This document shows positions 1 through 9,050 of a DNA stretch of 64,000 bases, piece by piece. Position 1 is the first letter of the stretch, and every line of letters begins with the position of its first letter. A model generated the notes under the pieces. The model was not told where the DNA came from. It did not search any database and saw nothing but the letters and a program-made list of their open reading frames with translations. The DNA comes from Paratrimastix pyriformis (taxonomy: Eukaryota; Preaxostyla; Paratrimastigidae): NCBI GenBank assembly GCA_027972325.1, contig JAPMOS010000118.1:17501-81500 (forward strand), read 5' to 3'. Position numbers and translations under genes: made by a program.

Positions 1-1655
1 CTCACCCGTCCTCTCCCGTGCTTTCCCTCATCTCCCTCCCCTCGGCTACTCTCCCTCCCCCTAGTGCTCTCTCCGCTCACACCCATCCAGCGGGCCCCAC
101 CTGCCCCGTCCACCTCCACCTCCCACCTCTCCCATCCGTCCCTTCCCTCCCATCCATCCACATCCACAGCCACCCTCCACCGCCAGCCATCCATCCACCC
201 CTCCCATCTGTCCACCGCCCCTCCCATCCATCCACCTCCACTTCCCATCAGCCACCTCACGGCGGGACAATTTTTCGGCTGACCGTCCGCTGTGGAGGGC
301 CCCCTGTCCGGCCCACCCCTCCCCTACAGGAAGCTCCTGTCTCTCTCTCGTGGTGGCTCCCACCCCAGGACGGGCGACCGCGGCGGCTCCCCCGGTGGGG
401 CCGACCGGGATGGCACGGACCCCAGTGCCACACCCTCGCTCCTCTCCCTCACCTCCCCTCACCTCCCTCCCCTACCCCCCCCCCACGCTGGAGGTGTTCT
501 TGGAATAGAATGGGCGCACACTGAAACAAGACGGATGTCACGCGCACACAGACACAGGCCAGGGCTGGGCGGGCTGGGGCCGGGCCCGAAGGCGAGGGGG
601 CATGGTATCACCCCGGTCGAACCGCCCATAGAAATTCGCGCGGAGTTTTTATGGGTTGTCCAGGACCCATATGGGTTCGATTCCGCACTTGAAACCGCGA
701 TTTGATTTCATGTATCACGTTTTCAAAATTAAGCGAAATTCTCGCGTTTAGCTTAAGTGACCTGCTATGGGGTCGGTGTGTGTGTGTGGGGGGGGGGGGA
801 AGTCCGCCACGAGCCCAGCAAAAGGGACGAGGGCTGGGACGAGGAGCCGCCCCGCCGGACGGCAGTGAGGGCAAGCGGCCAGGTGCGGCGAAAGGAGCCC
901 GAAAAGTTGCGGGGGGAGGGGGGGCGGGGGGGGCGGGGCGGGCTGTCAGAGGACCGCCGCGGCAGCGAAACGACAAGGCTGACCACCTCCGACGAACTCG
1001 TGGGCCGCTGGTGGCGTGGCGGACCTGGTAGTCAGTGAGGTGGAGGCGCCGCGGGGCGGTGGCCGGGTCCTGGTTGAAGCAGTCGTTCATGGGAGCGCAG
1101 GGCTGCTCCATGAGCTGGTCGAATCACAGGTCCTTGCCTCCCATCCGCTCGGCCTCGTCGTCTCGTCAGCCGCCTGTGGACGAACCGAGTTCTAGACCGG
1201 CAGGTCCCCGGTCGAACCCGCCACCGTGGTTGTGAAGCTCGTCGGGCCGGGGCTGGCTCCGGCCCCCCCGGGAATGGCCGCGCAGCTCGATCGCCTTGGC
1301 CGCTTGCACGCCCCCTACTCGCACACAGGTACCCGCCAACACACCACCCACCACCCCGAATACGCATTCGGGAGAGGCGTGCGTGTCGTTAAAAGAGGGG
1401 AGACACCAGGCAGTTGAGGGGCGGCGCTCGGGGTAGGGGGGGGGGAGACGGCAAGGAGGAGGAGGAGGCGGACCGAGTTGCGCTCGGTTCACTTGGCAGC
1501 GCGCCCGAATGGGGTCACGATGTGCGACCGCTCGGCCTGGCAAATGCCAGGTGGTCTGCCCGAGGGAAGGGAGGGAAATCCAAACCACCGCCCTGCCCAC
1601 AGCAGCCGCCCACCACCCGAGCGAAGGCCGGGGGTGAGCAGGCGTCCCGGAGGGT
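1..1655. other. GC-rich stretch without a recognisable gene
   Basis: Several overlapping reading frames are open here because the DNA is GC-rich and short of A+T stops, but none encodes a recognisable domain. It holds C-rich simple sequence at the left end, a GT/G run near 775-802 and the dispersed motif at 637-670. Nothing else is supported. Confidence 0.5.
637..756 (+). repeat. Dispersed repeat shared with the far end of the window
   Basis: Bases 637-670 (GCGCGGAG, then TTTTTATGGGTTGTCC, then AGGACCCAT) recur inverted at 61,163-61,196 with a few changes. Downstream, around 745-756, lies CGCGTTTAGCTTA. Its core GCTAAACGCG recurs near 61,080, at about 61,237 and at the very end of the window. 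These look like pieces of one low-copy dispersed repeat; no coding potential is seen. Confidence 0.6.
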
Positions 1656-1659
1656 GAGG

Positions 1660-1775
1660 GATGGAGAGGGATGGGAGAGGGATGGGAGAGGGATGGGAGA
1701 GGGATGGGAAAGGGATGGGAAAGGGATGGGAGAGGGATGGGAGAGGGATGGGAAAGGGATGGGAAAGGGATGGAC
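1660..1775 (+). repeat. 11-bp minisatellite
   Basis: About ten units of AGGGATGGGAG with G/A variants at the last positions. It keeps long reading frames open on both strands; those frames are not genes. Confidence 0.9.
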
Positions 1776-1856
1776 GGGGGCGGGGGAGAGGGATGGGAGA
1801 GGGTGAGGGCGGGGGCAGGGGCAGGGGCGGCGTGGGCGGGGAAGCCGAGCGGACGC

Positions 1857-2038
1857 CTGGAGGGCCTCCTGGTCGCCGTCGGGTGCGCCCTGGGTGATGC
1901 GGGTGTGCAGGGCCAGCGGGGTGACCACCAGGTCGGCCTCGTGGGGCTCGGTGTACAGCCGCAGCGACATGCGGGTCAGGGTGACCCCCATGAAGAAGTC
2001 GTCGTCCGGGTTCCCGTTGAAGGTCGCGATGTGGTCCG
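1857..2038 (-). CDS. Probable host exon, protein not identified
   Basis: On the minus strand a stretch of about 60 residues begins DHIATFNGNPDDDFFMG and runs through SLRLYTEPHEADLVV and ITQGAPDGDQEALQ. Its composition (balanced, acidic and hydrophobic residues alternating) is unlike the Pro/Arg/Gly output of the surrounding low-complexity DNA. It is preceded on its own strand by a CGCAG acceptor and followed by Pro-coding simple sequence, so it is most likely one exon of an intron-containing gene. I cannot assign a family. Other exons of the same gene may lie at 2.3-6.6 kb, but continuity is not shown. Confidence 0.4.
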
Positions 2039-2499
2039 CTGCGCCCCCCGGACGGAACCCACGGCCCCATCGGGGTGTCAACCGACGAGCACAGGGGCGT
2101 CTGCCTGGATGCCGGGGGACAGTGGCCGTTGCAGTGGCCGTGGCCGTGGCAGCTGCTGTGGCGGCCACTGGGGGTGCGTGTGCGGGCGGGCGGGCCGAGG
2201 TCGCAGTTCCGTCGCTCGTGGGTTTTCTTCTTCAGGGTTAGAGAACAGCCCCAGGCAGTCCTGCCCAGGGGGGGGGGGGGGGAGGGAGGGAGGAAAGTGA
2301 GAGAGGCGGAGCAGGGCACCGAAAGGACATCAGTGGGGCATCAGCGGTGGAGGAAAAAGGGTCGAGGGGGGAGGGTATGGCCGTGTGAGGAAGGTCGTCC
2401 GTTCAGCCCCCACCCAAGAATCCCCCCCACCACACCCCCACCCCCACCTCCCCCCCCCCCCCCGCCCCCACCCCGCGCGGTCGGCCAGCGGCACAGCGC

Positions 2500-2767
2500 G
2501 GACCAGAGAACACTGAGGATCGTGATGGGAGCCGACGCACCCGGGACCAGGGCAGCGCGCACTCGCTGCGGCTGCTGTGCGACAGCACGGCAAGGTGCGA
2601 AGCACCGCCACACAGGCTTCGGAGGTGATCGGGGGGTCGCGCAGGGTGAAGCCCGGACCAAGGTTGCGCTCCTCATCGCTCGGAAGGACCCCTTTAGTGA
2701 CCTGCACCTGCGCGATTGGGGGCAGGGACGGGCGATGATCATTGGACATCACGACCCGCCCGCCCAC
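2500..2767 (-). CDS. Possible host exon, unidentified
   Basis: The minus strand encodes VTKGVLPSDEERNLGPG and then FTLRDPPITSEACVAVL, which look protein-like. The frame then degenerates into Ala/Arg-rich text, while another frame gives ITILSVLWSALCRW. The change of best frame suggests an exon boundary, a frameshift or noise. Function unknown; low confidence. Confidence 0.25.
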
Positions 2768-2789
2768 CGCCCCTAACCTCTCCTATCAG

Positions 2790-3075
2790 GCGCGCACACA
2801 CACAGACAGACCACGAAGTTGCGATGAGACGGCTGGATGGCAACGGCCAGGGCGCGGATTCCCTGGGGGCCAGTGGAGACGGAGCTGCGCGGCGAGCGGG
2901 GTGATGCATCAACCATTGGCTCTCCAACCGACCCTCTGTGCAATGAATTCCCGCTCCTCCCCTCACCACGCCCACCAGATCCAGACCTCGAACAGAGTGT
3001 TCTGGGGCATGACAGCGGCGAAGGCACGCGCCCCATCGTCGCCAATCGGTTGGTGCTGAGGTCGAGCTGCGTTAT
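2790..3075 (-). pseudogene. Leucine-rich-repeat protein fragment (ribonuclease-inhibitor/NLRC3-like repeats)
   Basis: Reading the minus strand from about 3,065, one frame gives TQLDLSTNRL and the next frame gives IGDDGARAFAAVMPQN followed by TLFEVW. Together these are the two halves of a canonical LRR of the type LxLxxNxIGDxGAxALAxALxxNxxLxxL. The shift between frames falls at the N-R/L-I-G junction and equals one missing base, so this copy is broken there or carries a sequencing error. Further along (about 2,800-2,870), GIRALAVAIQPS is a second degenerate repeat. LRR proteins of this type bind protein partners, often in signalling. The 51-bp minisatellite lies directly upstream on this strand. 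Confidence 0.5.
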
Positions 3076-3284
3076 CGTGGGTAGAGGAAGAGAAAGAGGC
3101 GAAAGATGGGGACAGATGAAGGAAGCGACAAGGAAAATGACCCATCGGAGGGGTGGCGGGAGGGGGTTGGGGATAAGAGGTGGCGGGTGATCCTTGGGCC
3201 GCTGCGGAGGAGCGGGCGGGAGTGCACGCAGAGGATCGTTGGCAAGCAGGGCAGCGGTGAGTGGAGGGGCCCCCTCGGCAGGGG

Positions 3285-4535
3285 TGCTGGGGGTGGGGGA
3301 CGATACTGCCAAACAGCCCCGACACAATCGGCAGGGATGCTGGGGTGGGGGCGATACTGCCAAACAGCCCCGACACAATCGGCAGGGGTGCTGGGGTGGG
3401 GGCGATACCGCCAAACAGCCCCGACACAATCGGCAGGGGTGCTGGGGTGGGGGCGATACCGCCAAACAGCCCCGACACAATCGGCAGGGATGCTGGGGGT
3501 GGGGGGCGATACCGCCAAACAGCCCCGACACAATCGGCAGTGGTGCTCGGGGTGGGGGGCGATACCGCCAAACAGCCCCGACACAATCGGCAGGGGTGCT
3601 GGGGGTGGGGGGCGATACCGCCAAACAGCCCCGACACAATCGGCAGGGATGCTGGGGTGGGGGCGATACCGCCAAACAGCCCCGACACAATCGGCAGGGA
3701 TGCTGGTGGTGGGGGCGATACTGCCAAACAGCCCCGACACAATCGGCAGGGGTGCTGGGGGTGGGGGCGATACCGCCAAACAGCCCCGACACAATCGGCA
3801 GGGATGCTGGGGGCGATACCGCCAAACAGCCCCGACACAATCGGCAGGGGTGCTGGGGTGGGGGCGATACCGCCAAACAGCCCCGACACAATCGGCAGGG
3901 ATGCTGGTGGTGGGGGGCGATACTGCCAAACAGCCCCGACACAATCGGCAGGGATGCTGGTGGTGGGGGCGATACCGCCAAACAGCCCCGACACAATCGG
4001 CAGGGGTGCTGGGGGTGGGGCGATACCGCCAAACAGCCCCGACACAATCGGCAGGGGTGCTGGGGTGGGGGCGATACCGCCAAACAGCCCCGACACAATC
4101 GGCAGGGATGCTGGGGGTGGGGGGCGATACCGCCAAACAGCCCCGACACAATCGGCAGTGGTGCTCGGGGTGGGGGGCGATACCGCCAAACAGCCCCGAC
4201 ACAATCGGCAGGGGTGCTGGGGGTGGGGGGCGATACCGCCAAACAGCCCCGACACAATCGGCAGGGATGCTGGGGGGGGGGCGATACCGCCAAACAGCCC
4301 CGACACAATCGGCAGGGATGCTGGTGGTGGGGGGCGATACTGCCAAACAGCCCCGACACAATCGGCAGGGGTGCTGGGGTGGGGGCGATACCGCCAAACA
4401 GCCCCGACACAATCGGCAGGGATGCTGGGGTGGGGGCGATACTGCCAAACAGCCCCGACACAATCGGCAGGGATGCTGGGGGTGGGGGGCGATACTGCCA
4501 AACAGCCCCGACACAATCGGCAGGGATGCTGGGGG
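3285..4535 (+). repeat. 51-bp minisatellite, about 24 units, with higher-order structure
   Basis: The unit contains CGATACYGCCAAACAGC, then CCCGACACAATCGGCAGG, then a variable GTGCTGGGG tract of 3-9 extra G/T. I count 24 copies of GACACAATCGG. Because 51 is a multiple of three, every frame stays open and gives long artefactual ORFs on both strands. A rare variant (GGCAGTGGTGCTCGGGG) occurs at about 3,537 and 4,155, 618 bp apart, so a block of about twelve units was itself duplicated. Confidence 0.95.
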
Positions 4536-4539
4536 TGGG

Positions 4540-4790
4540 GGACGAAACATTATGGGACCGTCCAACTGGGAGGGGTGGCGGAGGTCCGGGGCGATGGGTC
4601 CGAAAATTATGGTACCCCACGGGAAGTGTGCCCGGGGCGAGGGTGATACAAATTCTGGGACGCGGCGGGAAGGGAGACGAGGGCGATGGGTGGAAAAATT
4701 ATGGGACCAAACGCGAAGCCTGCCGGGGGGCGAGGGATTCTGGGACCCAACGAGAGGGGTCGACAGGGGCGCATTTGCGGACCCTGGTTG
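4540..4790 (+). repeat. Degenerate GC-rich repeat with AAAATTATGG cores
   Basis: AT-rich cores (ACATTATGGGACC, AAAATTATGGTACC, AAAATTATGGGACC) recur 60-90 bp apart in G-rich sequence, and ATTCTGGGAC recurs at about 4,652 and 4,737. It looks like a decayed tandem repeat; the same core appears again near 63,660. No gene is seen. Confidence 0.5.
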
Positions 4791-4974
4791 CGTTGTGGCC
4801 GACTCGCTGATGGGAGCACACACACCCCCCTCTCCCCACACCCAGTCGCTCGGTACTCGTCCGGCACACGCACATTCTGAAGAAACCGGCTGCCTGGCCA
4901 CACCGCCCCAGTCCGCGTCACCAAGAAGAAGGAGCGTCAATGGCCGGTCAGCACCCGACGACTCGAAGCCTCAC

Positions 4975-6570
4975 TCATGCGCGAGATGCCCTCTGGCTGG
5001 CGACGCGCTGGCCGGAGAGGCGGGTGGAACCGGGGGTCGGCGGCAGCGTACGGACCGTGCCTGAGCGGGGCCCCGACGGTGCAGCCCCATCATGGGTCGC
5101 AGAGCGTGCCCACCCGCGCAAGGGGCCGTGCCCCCGGGCTCCTGGGTCGGCCGACAGCGGACTCAGGGGCGCCACTCGAAGATGGTCGGCCCGGATGACC
5201 CGGCAGCCTTGCGAGTCTCCGTAGAAGCGGCGGAGGGCGGCGACCTCACAGGAAGTGACCGTGGTGAAGCCCTGGCCCCAGGGCCCCATGCCAAGTCCGT
5301 TCTCGGCGCGGCAGGCATGACGGCGACCACCGCCTCAAACCAGCGGCAAACGATTCCGCGAGCGGCTGGCTTGTTGACCTCTTCTCAGAGGACAACCAGA
5401 GGGGCCAGCCCATCAGAGAGCTGCCCCTCATGTCCGCCTCGGTACGCCATCTCGTGCGCTCCGAATGGAACCACACCCGCGGACACGGCCACCACAACCG
5501 AGGTGTCCTCGGTAGCCCATCGCAGGTGACGCACGCTGGACGTAGGGACCGGGTAGGGTACTTGGAGTGCGTGCGGTGTGGATGGGGCGGCGTGAGTGTG
5601 GTTGGAGGAGGCGTGCGTCGGGGAGTACACTGTATGACATGGTGTAGAGGTGGGGAGGAACAGACGTGGGGGTGACCCACAGGTCAGCGTGGGGGCACTC
5701 GTGGCCTGAGCCAGCAAGTCGGCTAGCAGGTCCACCAGGTCGCCCAGCAGCAGGCCCAGCATCGGCCGGTTGTTGGCCCCCCGCGCCAGCACCATCGCCA
5801 TCGTCAGCAGCTGCACCGCCCAGCACCGCCCAGCAGCACATACCCGGCCTAGATATTGGCGTGAGCGGCTGGCGCGGGTTTCGAGGAGCGGGGAGGATGG
5901 CGGGGAGGATGGCGGGGAGGATGGCGGGGAGGATGGCAGGGAGAATGGCAGGGAGAATGGCGGGGAGAATGACGGAGAGAAAGGGGGGGCGGCGGAGGGC
6001 AGGGGATGGCGGGGCGGCCGACCCTGAGCAGCTCGGGGCAGAGGATGGCGAAGAGCCGGAACCAGTCCTGGCTGATGCGCTGGTCGGGGCAGTGGAAGCT
6101 GCAGCGCCAGGGCGCCCCAGTCCTCGCGCAGCGTTGATCTACAGGGATAAACGATGATGAGGAGATAAACGATGATGAGCGAGTACTTTCTGAGCGACGA
6201 TGTGATGGGCGACGATGGGCGATGATGATGGGCGACGATGGGTGATGGGCGCTGATGGTGATGGGCGCTGATGGCGCGGTGACCCAAGTCGAGAGCCGGC
6301 GGGAGGAGGTGGGCAGGACAGCGGGCACCGGGACACCGAATAGGGCGTAGGGGCCGACCGGCGAGGATGTCGCAGAGGCAGGTGGCCATGGGGCCGATGT
6401 AGGGCTGCTTGGCCTGGGCCGCGCCGTCCTCGCCGAAGGTCTACCCCAGGAAGCGGGTCGCCGCCTGGCGCCGCTGGGGCCCATCCGCGTCCCGGGTGCC
6501 AAACGTTCGGACCAGCCGCACCACCGCCCCCACCGCCTCCAGCGGATGCCCGCCCTGCGTCACCCCCCAC
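4975..6570 (-). CDS. Multi-exon host gene fragment, large unidentified protein
   Basis: Four or five protein-like blocks lie on the minus strand, separated by simple repeats that must be introns if this is one gene. About 6,290-6,570 reads AVVRLVRTFGTRDADGPQRR and KQPYIGPMATCLCDILAG. About 6,015-6,125 reads QRISQDWFRLFAILCPELLR, preceded by a CTGTAG acceptor. About 5,685-5,825 reads LLTMAMVLARGANNRPMLG, LLLGDLVDLLADLLAQATS, preceded by a GTGCAG acceptor. About 5,390-5,540 reads SVVVAVSAGVVPFGAHEMAY. About 5,170-5,330 reads VAALRRFYGDSQGCRVIRAD. The helical, Leu-rich blocks suggest an alpha-solenoid scaffold or the body of a large enzyme, but I recognise no family. The first block contains an in-frame TAG (bases 6,441-6,443) in the context RFLG-stop-TFGEDG. 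That means a pseudogene, an error or stop reassignment. Confidence 0.45.
5880..5990 (+). repeat. 12-bp minisatellite inside a probable intron
   Basis: About nine units of GGCGGGGAGGAT, degrading to GGCAGGGAGAAT at the right end. It lies between two protein-like minus-strand blocks. Confidence 0.9.
6155..6290 (+). repeat. GATG/GGGCGAC-rich simple repeat inside a probable intron
   Basis: Irregular repeats of GATGATGGGCGAC and GATGATGAG. It separates two protein-like minus-strand blocks. Confidence 0.8.
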
Positions 6571-6620
6571 GCGCAAAAAAGCAGGCGGATTGATCAGAGG
6601 GCACCACCCCACCCAGAACG

Positions 6621-6822
6621 ATGATGATGATGATGATGATGATGATGCGGCGGTGACCGCCCCTTGTGGGCGCGAGCCGACCCATGGACCACTTGGGGCG
6701 TTCCTTCTTGCGAGCTTGTCTCGCGGGGAGGGCGGACCGGGAGGTCTATGTTACCCGCGGGCTTCGGCCCGATAACGGACTCGGCGTAAGCCGGGAAGTA
6801 TCACACACACACACACACACAC

Positions 6823-6862
<40 letters not shown>

Positions 6863-6864
6863 CT
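6621..6864 (+). repeat. (GAT)n microsatellite split by a LINE 3' end
   Basis: GAT repeats at 6,621-6,646 and 6,823-6,864 flank a family-A LINE 3' end (6,647-6,822). The simplest reading is one microsatellite used as the insertion target. Confidence 0.85.
6647..6822 (+). mobile_element. Family-A LINE 3' end, severely 5'-truncated
   Basis: This contains only the 3' untranslated region found downstream of ORF3 at 8,856-9,046. It has the palindrome GGCGGTGACCGCC, a GCGAG/CTCGC stem-loop, the TTCG hairpin CGGGCTTCGGCCCG at 6,758-6,771, then AAGTATCACACA and a (CA)n tail. Extreme 5' truncation plus a simple-repeat tail is typical of target-primed reverse transcription. It is about as long as a SINE but shows no Pol III promoter. 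Confidence 0.8.
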
Positions 6865-7074
6865 TGGATTGGATGATGATGATGAAGGCACGCGCACCTT
6901 GAAGGAATCAGAAGCGTCTTCATCACCGGCGGCCGCCGAGGTTGTTTTCTGGCATTCAAACAAGAGTCTGGGTCCGTGCTGTGCTGGGTTCCTCTCCGGA
7001 GTTGACACCTGACTGGGACGTTGATCGATTACGTTGCGGTTTTTTGTAGGGCCTCCTTTGTGGTCCCGCTTCTC

Positions 7075-7220
7075 CCCTCGAGATCTATGAGTTGGTGGTG
7101 GATCTGCGCTCTCTGACGATCGGCGATCAACACATGTCGGGCAACGAAAATCCCACGGACCAACACCACGATCGCCGGCAGGGTGGAGCGTCGAAGATGT
7201 GCGACTGAACATGATGTGTC
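7075..7220 (+). repeat. Direct repeat flanking the satellite/LINE block, left copy
   Basis: It shares CTCGAGATCTATGAGTTGG, then ACGGACCAACACCACGA, then GCCGGCAGGGTGGAGCGTCG and further bases with 9,360-9,465. The left copy holds extra sequence in the middle. The two copies bracket the hexamer satellite and the LINE inserted in it. Confidence 0.85.
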
Positions 7221-7239
7221 ATGTCAATGGTCCCCGTCC

Positions 7240-7552
7240 CTGTCACCGACCCGCTCATGGTCACCTCGTCCCCGTCCCCGTTCCCCGTCCCCCGTCCCCG
7301 TCCCCATCCCCGTCCCGGTCTCCGTCCCCGTCCCGGTCCCCGTCCCAGTCCCACTCCCAGTCCCGGTCCCTGTCACCGACCCGCTCATGGTCACCTCGTC
7401 CCAGTCCCAGTCCCAGTCCCAGTCCCAGTCCCAGTCCCAGTCCCAGTCCCAGTCCCAGTCCCAGTCCCAGTCCCAGTCCCCGTCCCAGTCCCCGTTCCCG
7501 TCCCCGTCCCCGTCCCCGTCCCCGTCCCCGTCCCCGTCCCCGTCCCCGTCCC
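7240..7552 (+). repeat. Hexamer satellite (CCAGTC)n / (CCCCGT)n
   Basis: Blocks of CCAGTC and CCCCGT hexamers. It is not a known telomere repeat, and the open frames across it are artefacts. It runs directly into the LINE coding region at about 7,553 and resumes beyond the LINE tail at 9,047. Confidence 0.95.
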
Positions 7553-7919
7553 CGGGAAGTGTTGGTGTGGGGTGAGGGACCACATGAACCACTTGGTGTT
7601 TGAATGCCCAGGGATGGCGGGATGTGTGGGAGAGAGATGGAAAGGGGCGGATGCGGTGAAGCTAATTGAGTGGTTGGATAAGGCGGAGGGAGCTGAAGAC
7701 CCGGACCAGCTGCTCGAGGAGAAGTGGGTAGAGCCGATGGGAGAGTGTGTGAAGATAAGGGGCAGGCAGATCACGAAGGTGAGGCTATGGCAATTGATGG
7801 AGAGGTCCCGGAGGAGATGGTTCCGGGCGAGAACATGGGACAGTTTTTGGGAAACGTTCTCGACAGAGGTAGCTGAGATGTGTGACCGATACGAGGAAGG
7901 GAAAAGCACGACAGTATAG
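7553..7919 (+). CDS. LINE ORF2 C-terminus with a cysteine/histidine knuckle
   Basis: Only the C-terminal part of a non-LTR reverse-transcriptase protein survives. It opens with GKCWCGVRDHMNHLVFECPG, the Cys-X-Cys...His...Cys cluster usual after the thumb of LINE reverse transcriptases, thought to bind template RNA. It continues through an acidic and aromatic tail (KVRLWQLMERSRRRWFRART) to a TAG stop. The frame is open upstream through the hexamer satellite, but that Pro/Val text is not part of the protein; truncation lies at about 7,553. ORF3 starts 15 bp after the stop in a different frame, so the two would be made from one transcript. Confidence 0.8.
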
Positions 7920-7934
7920 GAGGGGCGGACGCAC

Positions 7935-8855
7935 ATGAGTACGCTGAGGAACCAATGGACGACTCCCCACACTATATCTTCGTTGCTGAGGCAGGCGGGA
8001 AGCCTAACGGTGATGGCGTTCTCGCACCCAGGGAATGCGGATCTCAGTTTCCCAGAGTATAGAACGCCGAGTAAGGAAGACTGGTTCCTGGGTGGTTCGG
8101 TGGATGGGTACGTGCTATTTAAGGAGAATCGGGACTTGTTGATTTATGCGAATCCGGAATATAACCCCCAGGAGGAAATGGATCGGTTTTTCCGAGCAAT
8201 TGGAGAGTGGGCGGAGAGTCCGATTGGCAGAGGAGGGAAAAGAGCGTTTAGATGCATTGTTATTGTGCCGTACGGGGAAGGGAAAGCGAACAGAATCCAG
8301 CCGGGGAGTGAGCCGAAGCACGGTGTGAGCTTGGCGATCAAGGGGGACATTCAGATGCGTGAGCTGTTCATCATCCAGGAGGGTGGGTTTGCTTTTTGGG
8401 AGCCGAGTTTCTGGCGGACTGGGAGGAAAGTGGTGGGGAAGGCGCGGTTTGATGTGGGGATTTTGATGTTTGAGAATGGGCGGGCTAGGGAGAGATTCCC
8501 GATGGATCCAGCCCCGTTGTGGGCTCTGGAGGCGATGCTGAGGAAGGAGGCCGGGAGTCGAATGGTGCAGGCGAACTATGAGGGCCGCCCGAGAGATGGG
8601 GAAACGCTGTACAACTGGAGGGGGATCTCGGAGGCGGTGGTGACGAAGGTGATGAGGAGGTTGAGAGCAAAGTGCGGCTTCAAGATGGAATCTGCGAATG
8701 CATGTAGACTGGCAGCGGAAATGGGAATTGTGGATGAAGACACTCAAAAGGAGGTTGGGAGCGAGCTGGCAGGAATCAGGAAGACGATGCTCATAGCGAT
8801 TCAGCAAAGGAAGAAGTGCGAAAAATTCGAGGCAGGAATGAAAGAAGAGCCGTAG
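7935..8855 (+). CDS. LINE ORF3, possible degenerate adenine-methyltransferase-like protein
   Basis: This is an intact 306-residue ORF beginning 15 bp after the RT stop and ending just before the conserved 3' UTR, so it belongs to the element. LINEs normally have nothing after the RT. Residues 41-80 read EYRTPSKEDWFLGGSVDGYV, then IYANPEYNPQEEMDRFF, followed at 107-113 by a beta strand CIVIVPY and at about 148-165 by EGGFAFWEPSFWRTGRK. That order resembles phage-type DNA N6-adenine methyltransferases, where NPPY is catalytic; here the motif is NPEY, so activity is doubtful. The last ~85 residues (GISEAVVTKV through DEDTQKEVGSELAGIRKT) are basic and helical. They recur in the three array copies at 13.8-20 kb, which shows conservation. 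The family assignment is my inference; the ORF's reality is well supported. Confidence 0.6.
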   Translation: MSTLRNQWTTPHTISSLLRQAGSLTVMAFSHPGNADLSFPEYRTPSKEDWFLGGSVDGYVLFKENRDLLIYANPEYNPQEEMDRFFRAIGEWAESPIGRGGKRAFRCIVIVPYGEGKANRIQPGSEPKHGVSLAIKGDIQMRELFIIQEGGFAFWEPSFWRTGRKVVGKARFDVGILMFENGRARERFPMDPAPLWALEAMLRKEAGSRMVQANYEGRPRDGETLYNWRGISEAVVTKVMRRLRAKCGFKMESANACRLAAEMGIVDEDTQKEVGSELAGIRKTMLIAIQQRKKCEKFEAGMKEEP

Positions 8856-9019
8856 TCCGGAAGTCGGCGGTGACCGCCCCTGGAGGGACGGTAGCCGACC
8901 CATGAACTCCCTGGGGTGCTCTTTCTGCAGGACTTGTCCTGCGGGAAGGCGGCCTGGGGGGGATCATGTTACCCGCGGGCTTCGGCCCGATTCCGGACTC
9001 GGCGCAAGCCGGGAAGTAT

Positions 9020-9046
<27 letters not shown>
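8856..9046 (+). other. Structured 3' UTR of the family-A LINE
   Basis: It carries GGCGGTGACCGCC, then the hairpin GCAGGACTTGTCCTGC (8,926-8,941), then the TTCG hairpin at 8,976-8,989 and the sequence AAGTATCACACA leading into (CA)n. In other copies the middle hairpin reads GCGAGCTTGTCTCGC: both arms have changed but pairing is kept. This is probably the RNA structure recognised by the LINE reverse transcriptase. Confidence 0.65.

Positions 9047-9050
<4 letters not shown>

Larger units (their letters stand above)
7553..9046 (+). mobile_element. Family-A LINE, 5'-truncated, inserted in a hexamer satellite
   Basis: This copy keeps the last ~120 codons of the reverse-transcriptase ORF, a complete downstream ORF3, a structured 3' UTR and a (CA)n tail at 9,019-9,046. 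The same hexamer satellite lies on both sides. It is the only copy in the window with the RT end, ORF3 and tail in one piece, so it defines the 3' half of the family. Confidence 0.85.

Noticed and set aside
3285-4535. CRISPR array
   Set aside because: The units are contiguous with no unique spacers, and the genome is eukaryotic.
2773-5064. Long ORFs of 460-650 codons on both strands
   Set aside because: They arise from the 51-bp unit, whose length is a multiple of three; all frames stay open through the array.
7240-7552. Telomeric repeat
   Set aside because: CCAGTC/CCCCGT hexamers match no known telomere repeat and the array is internal and interrupted by a LINE.
7221-7552. Extension of the LINE ORF2 upstream through Pro/Val repeats
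   Set aside because: That part of the open frame is satellite translation; the RT-related sequence begins at the Cys knuckle.
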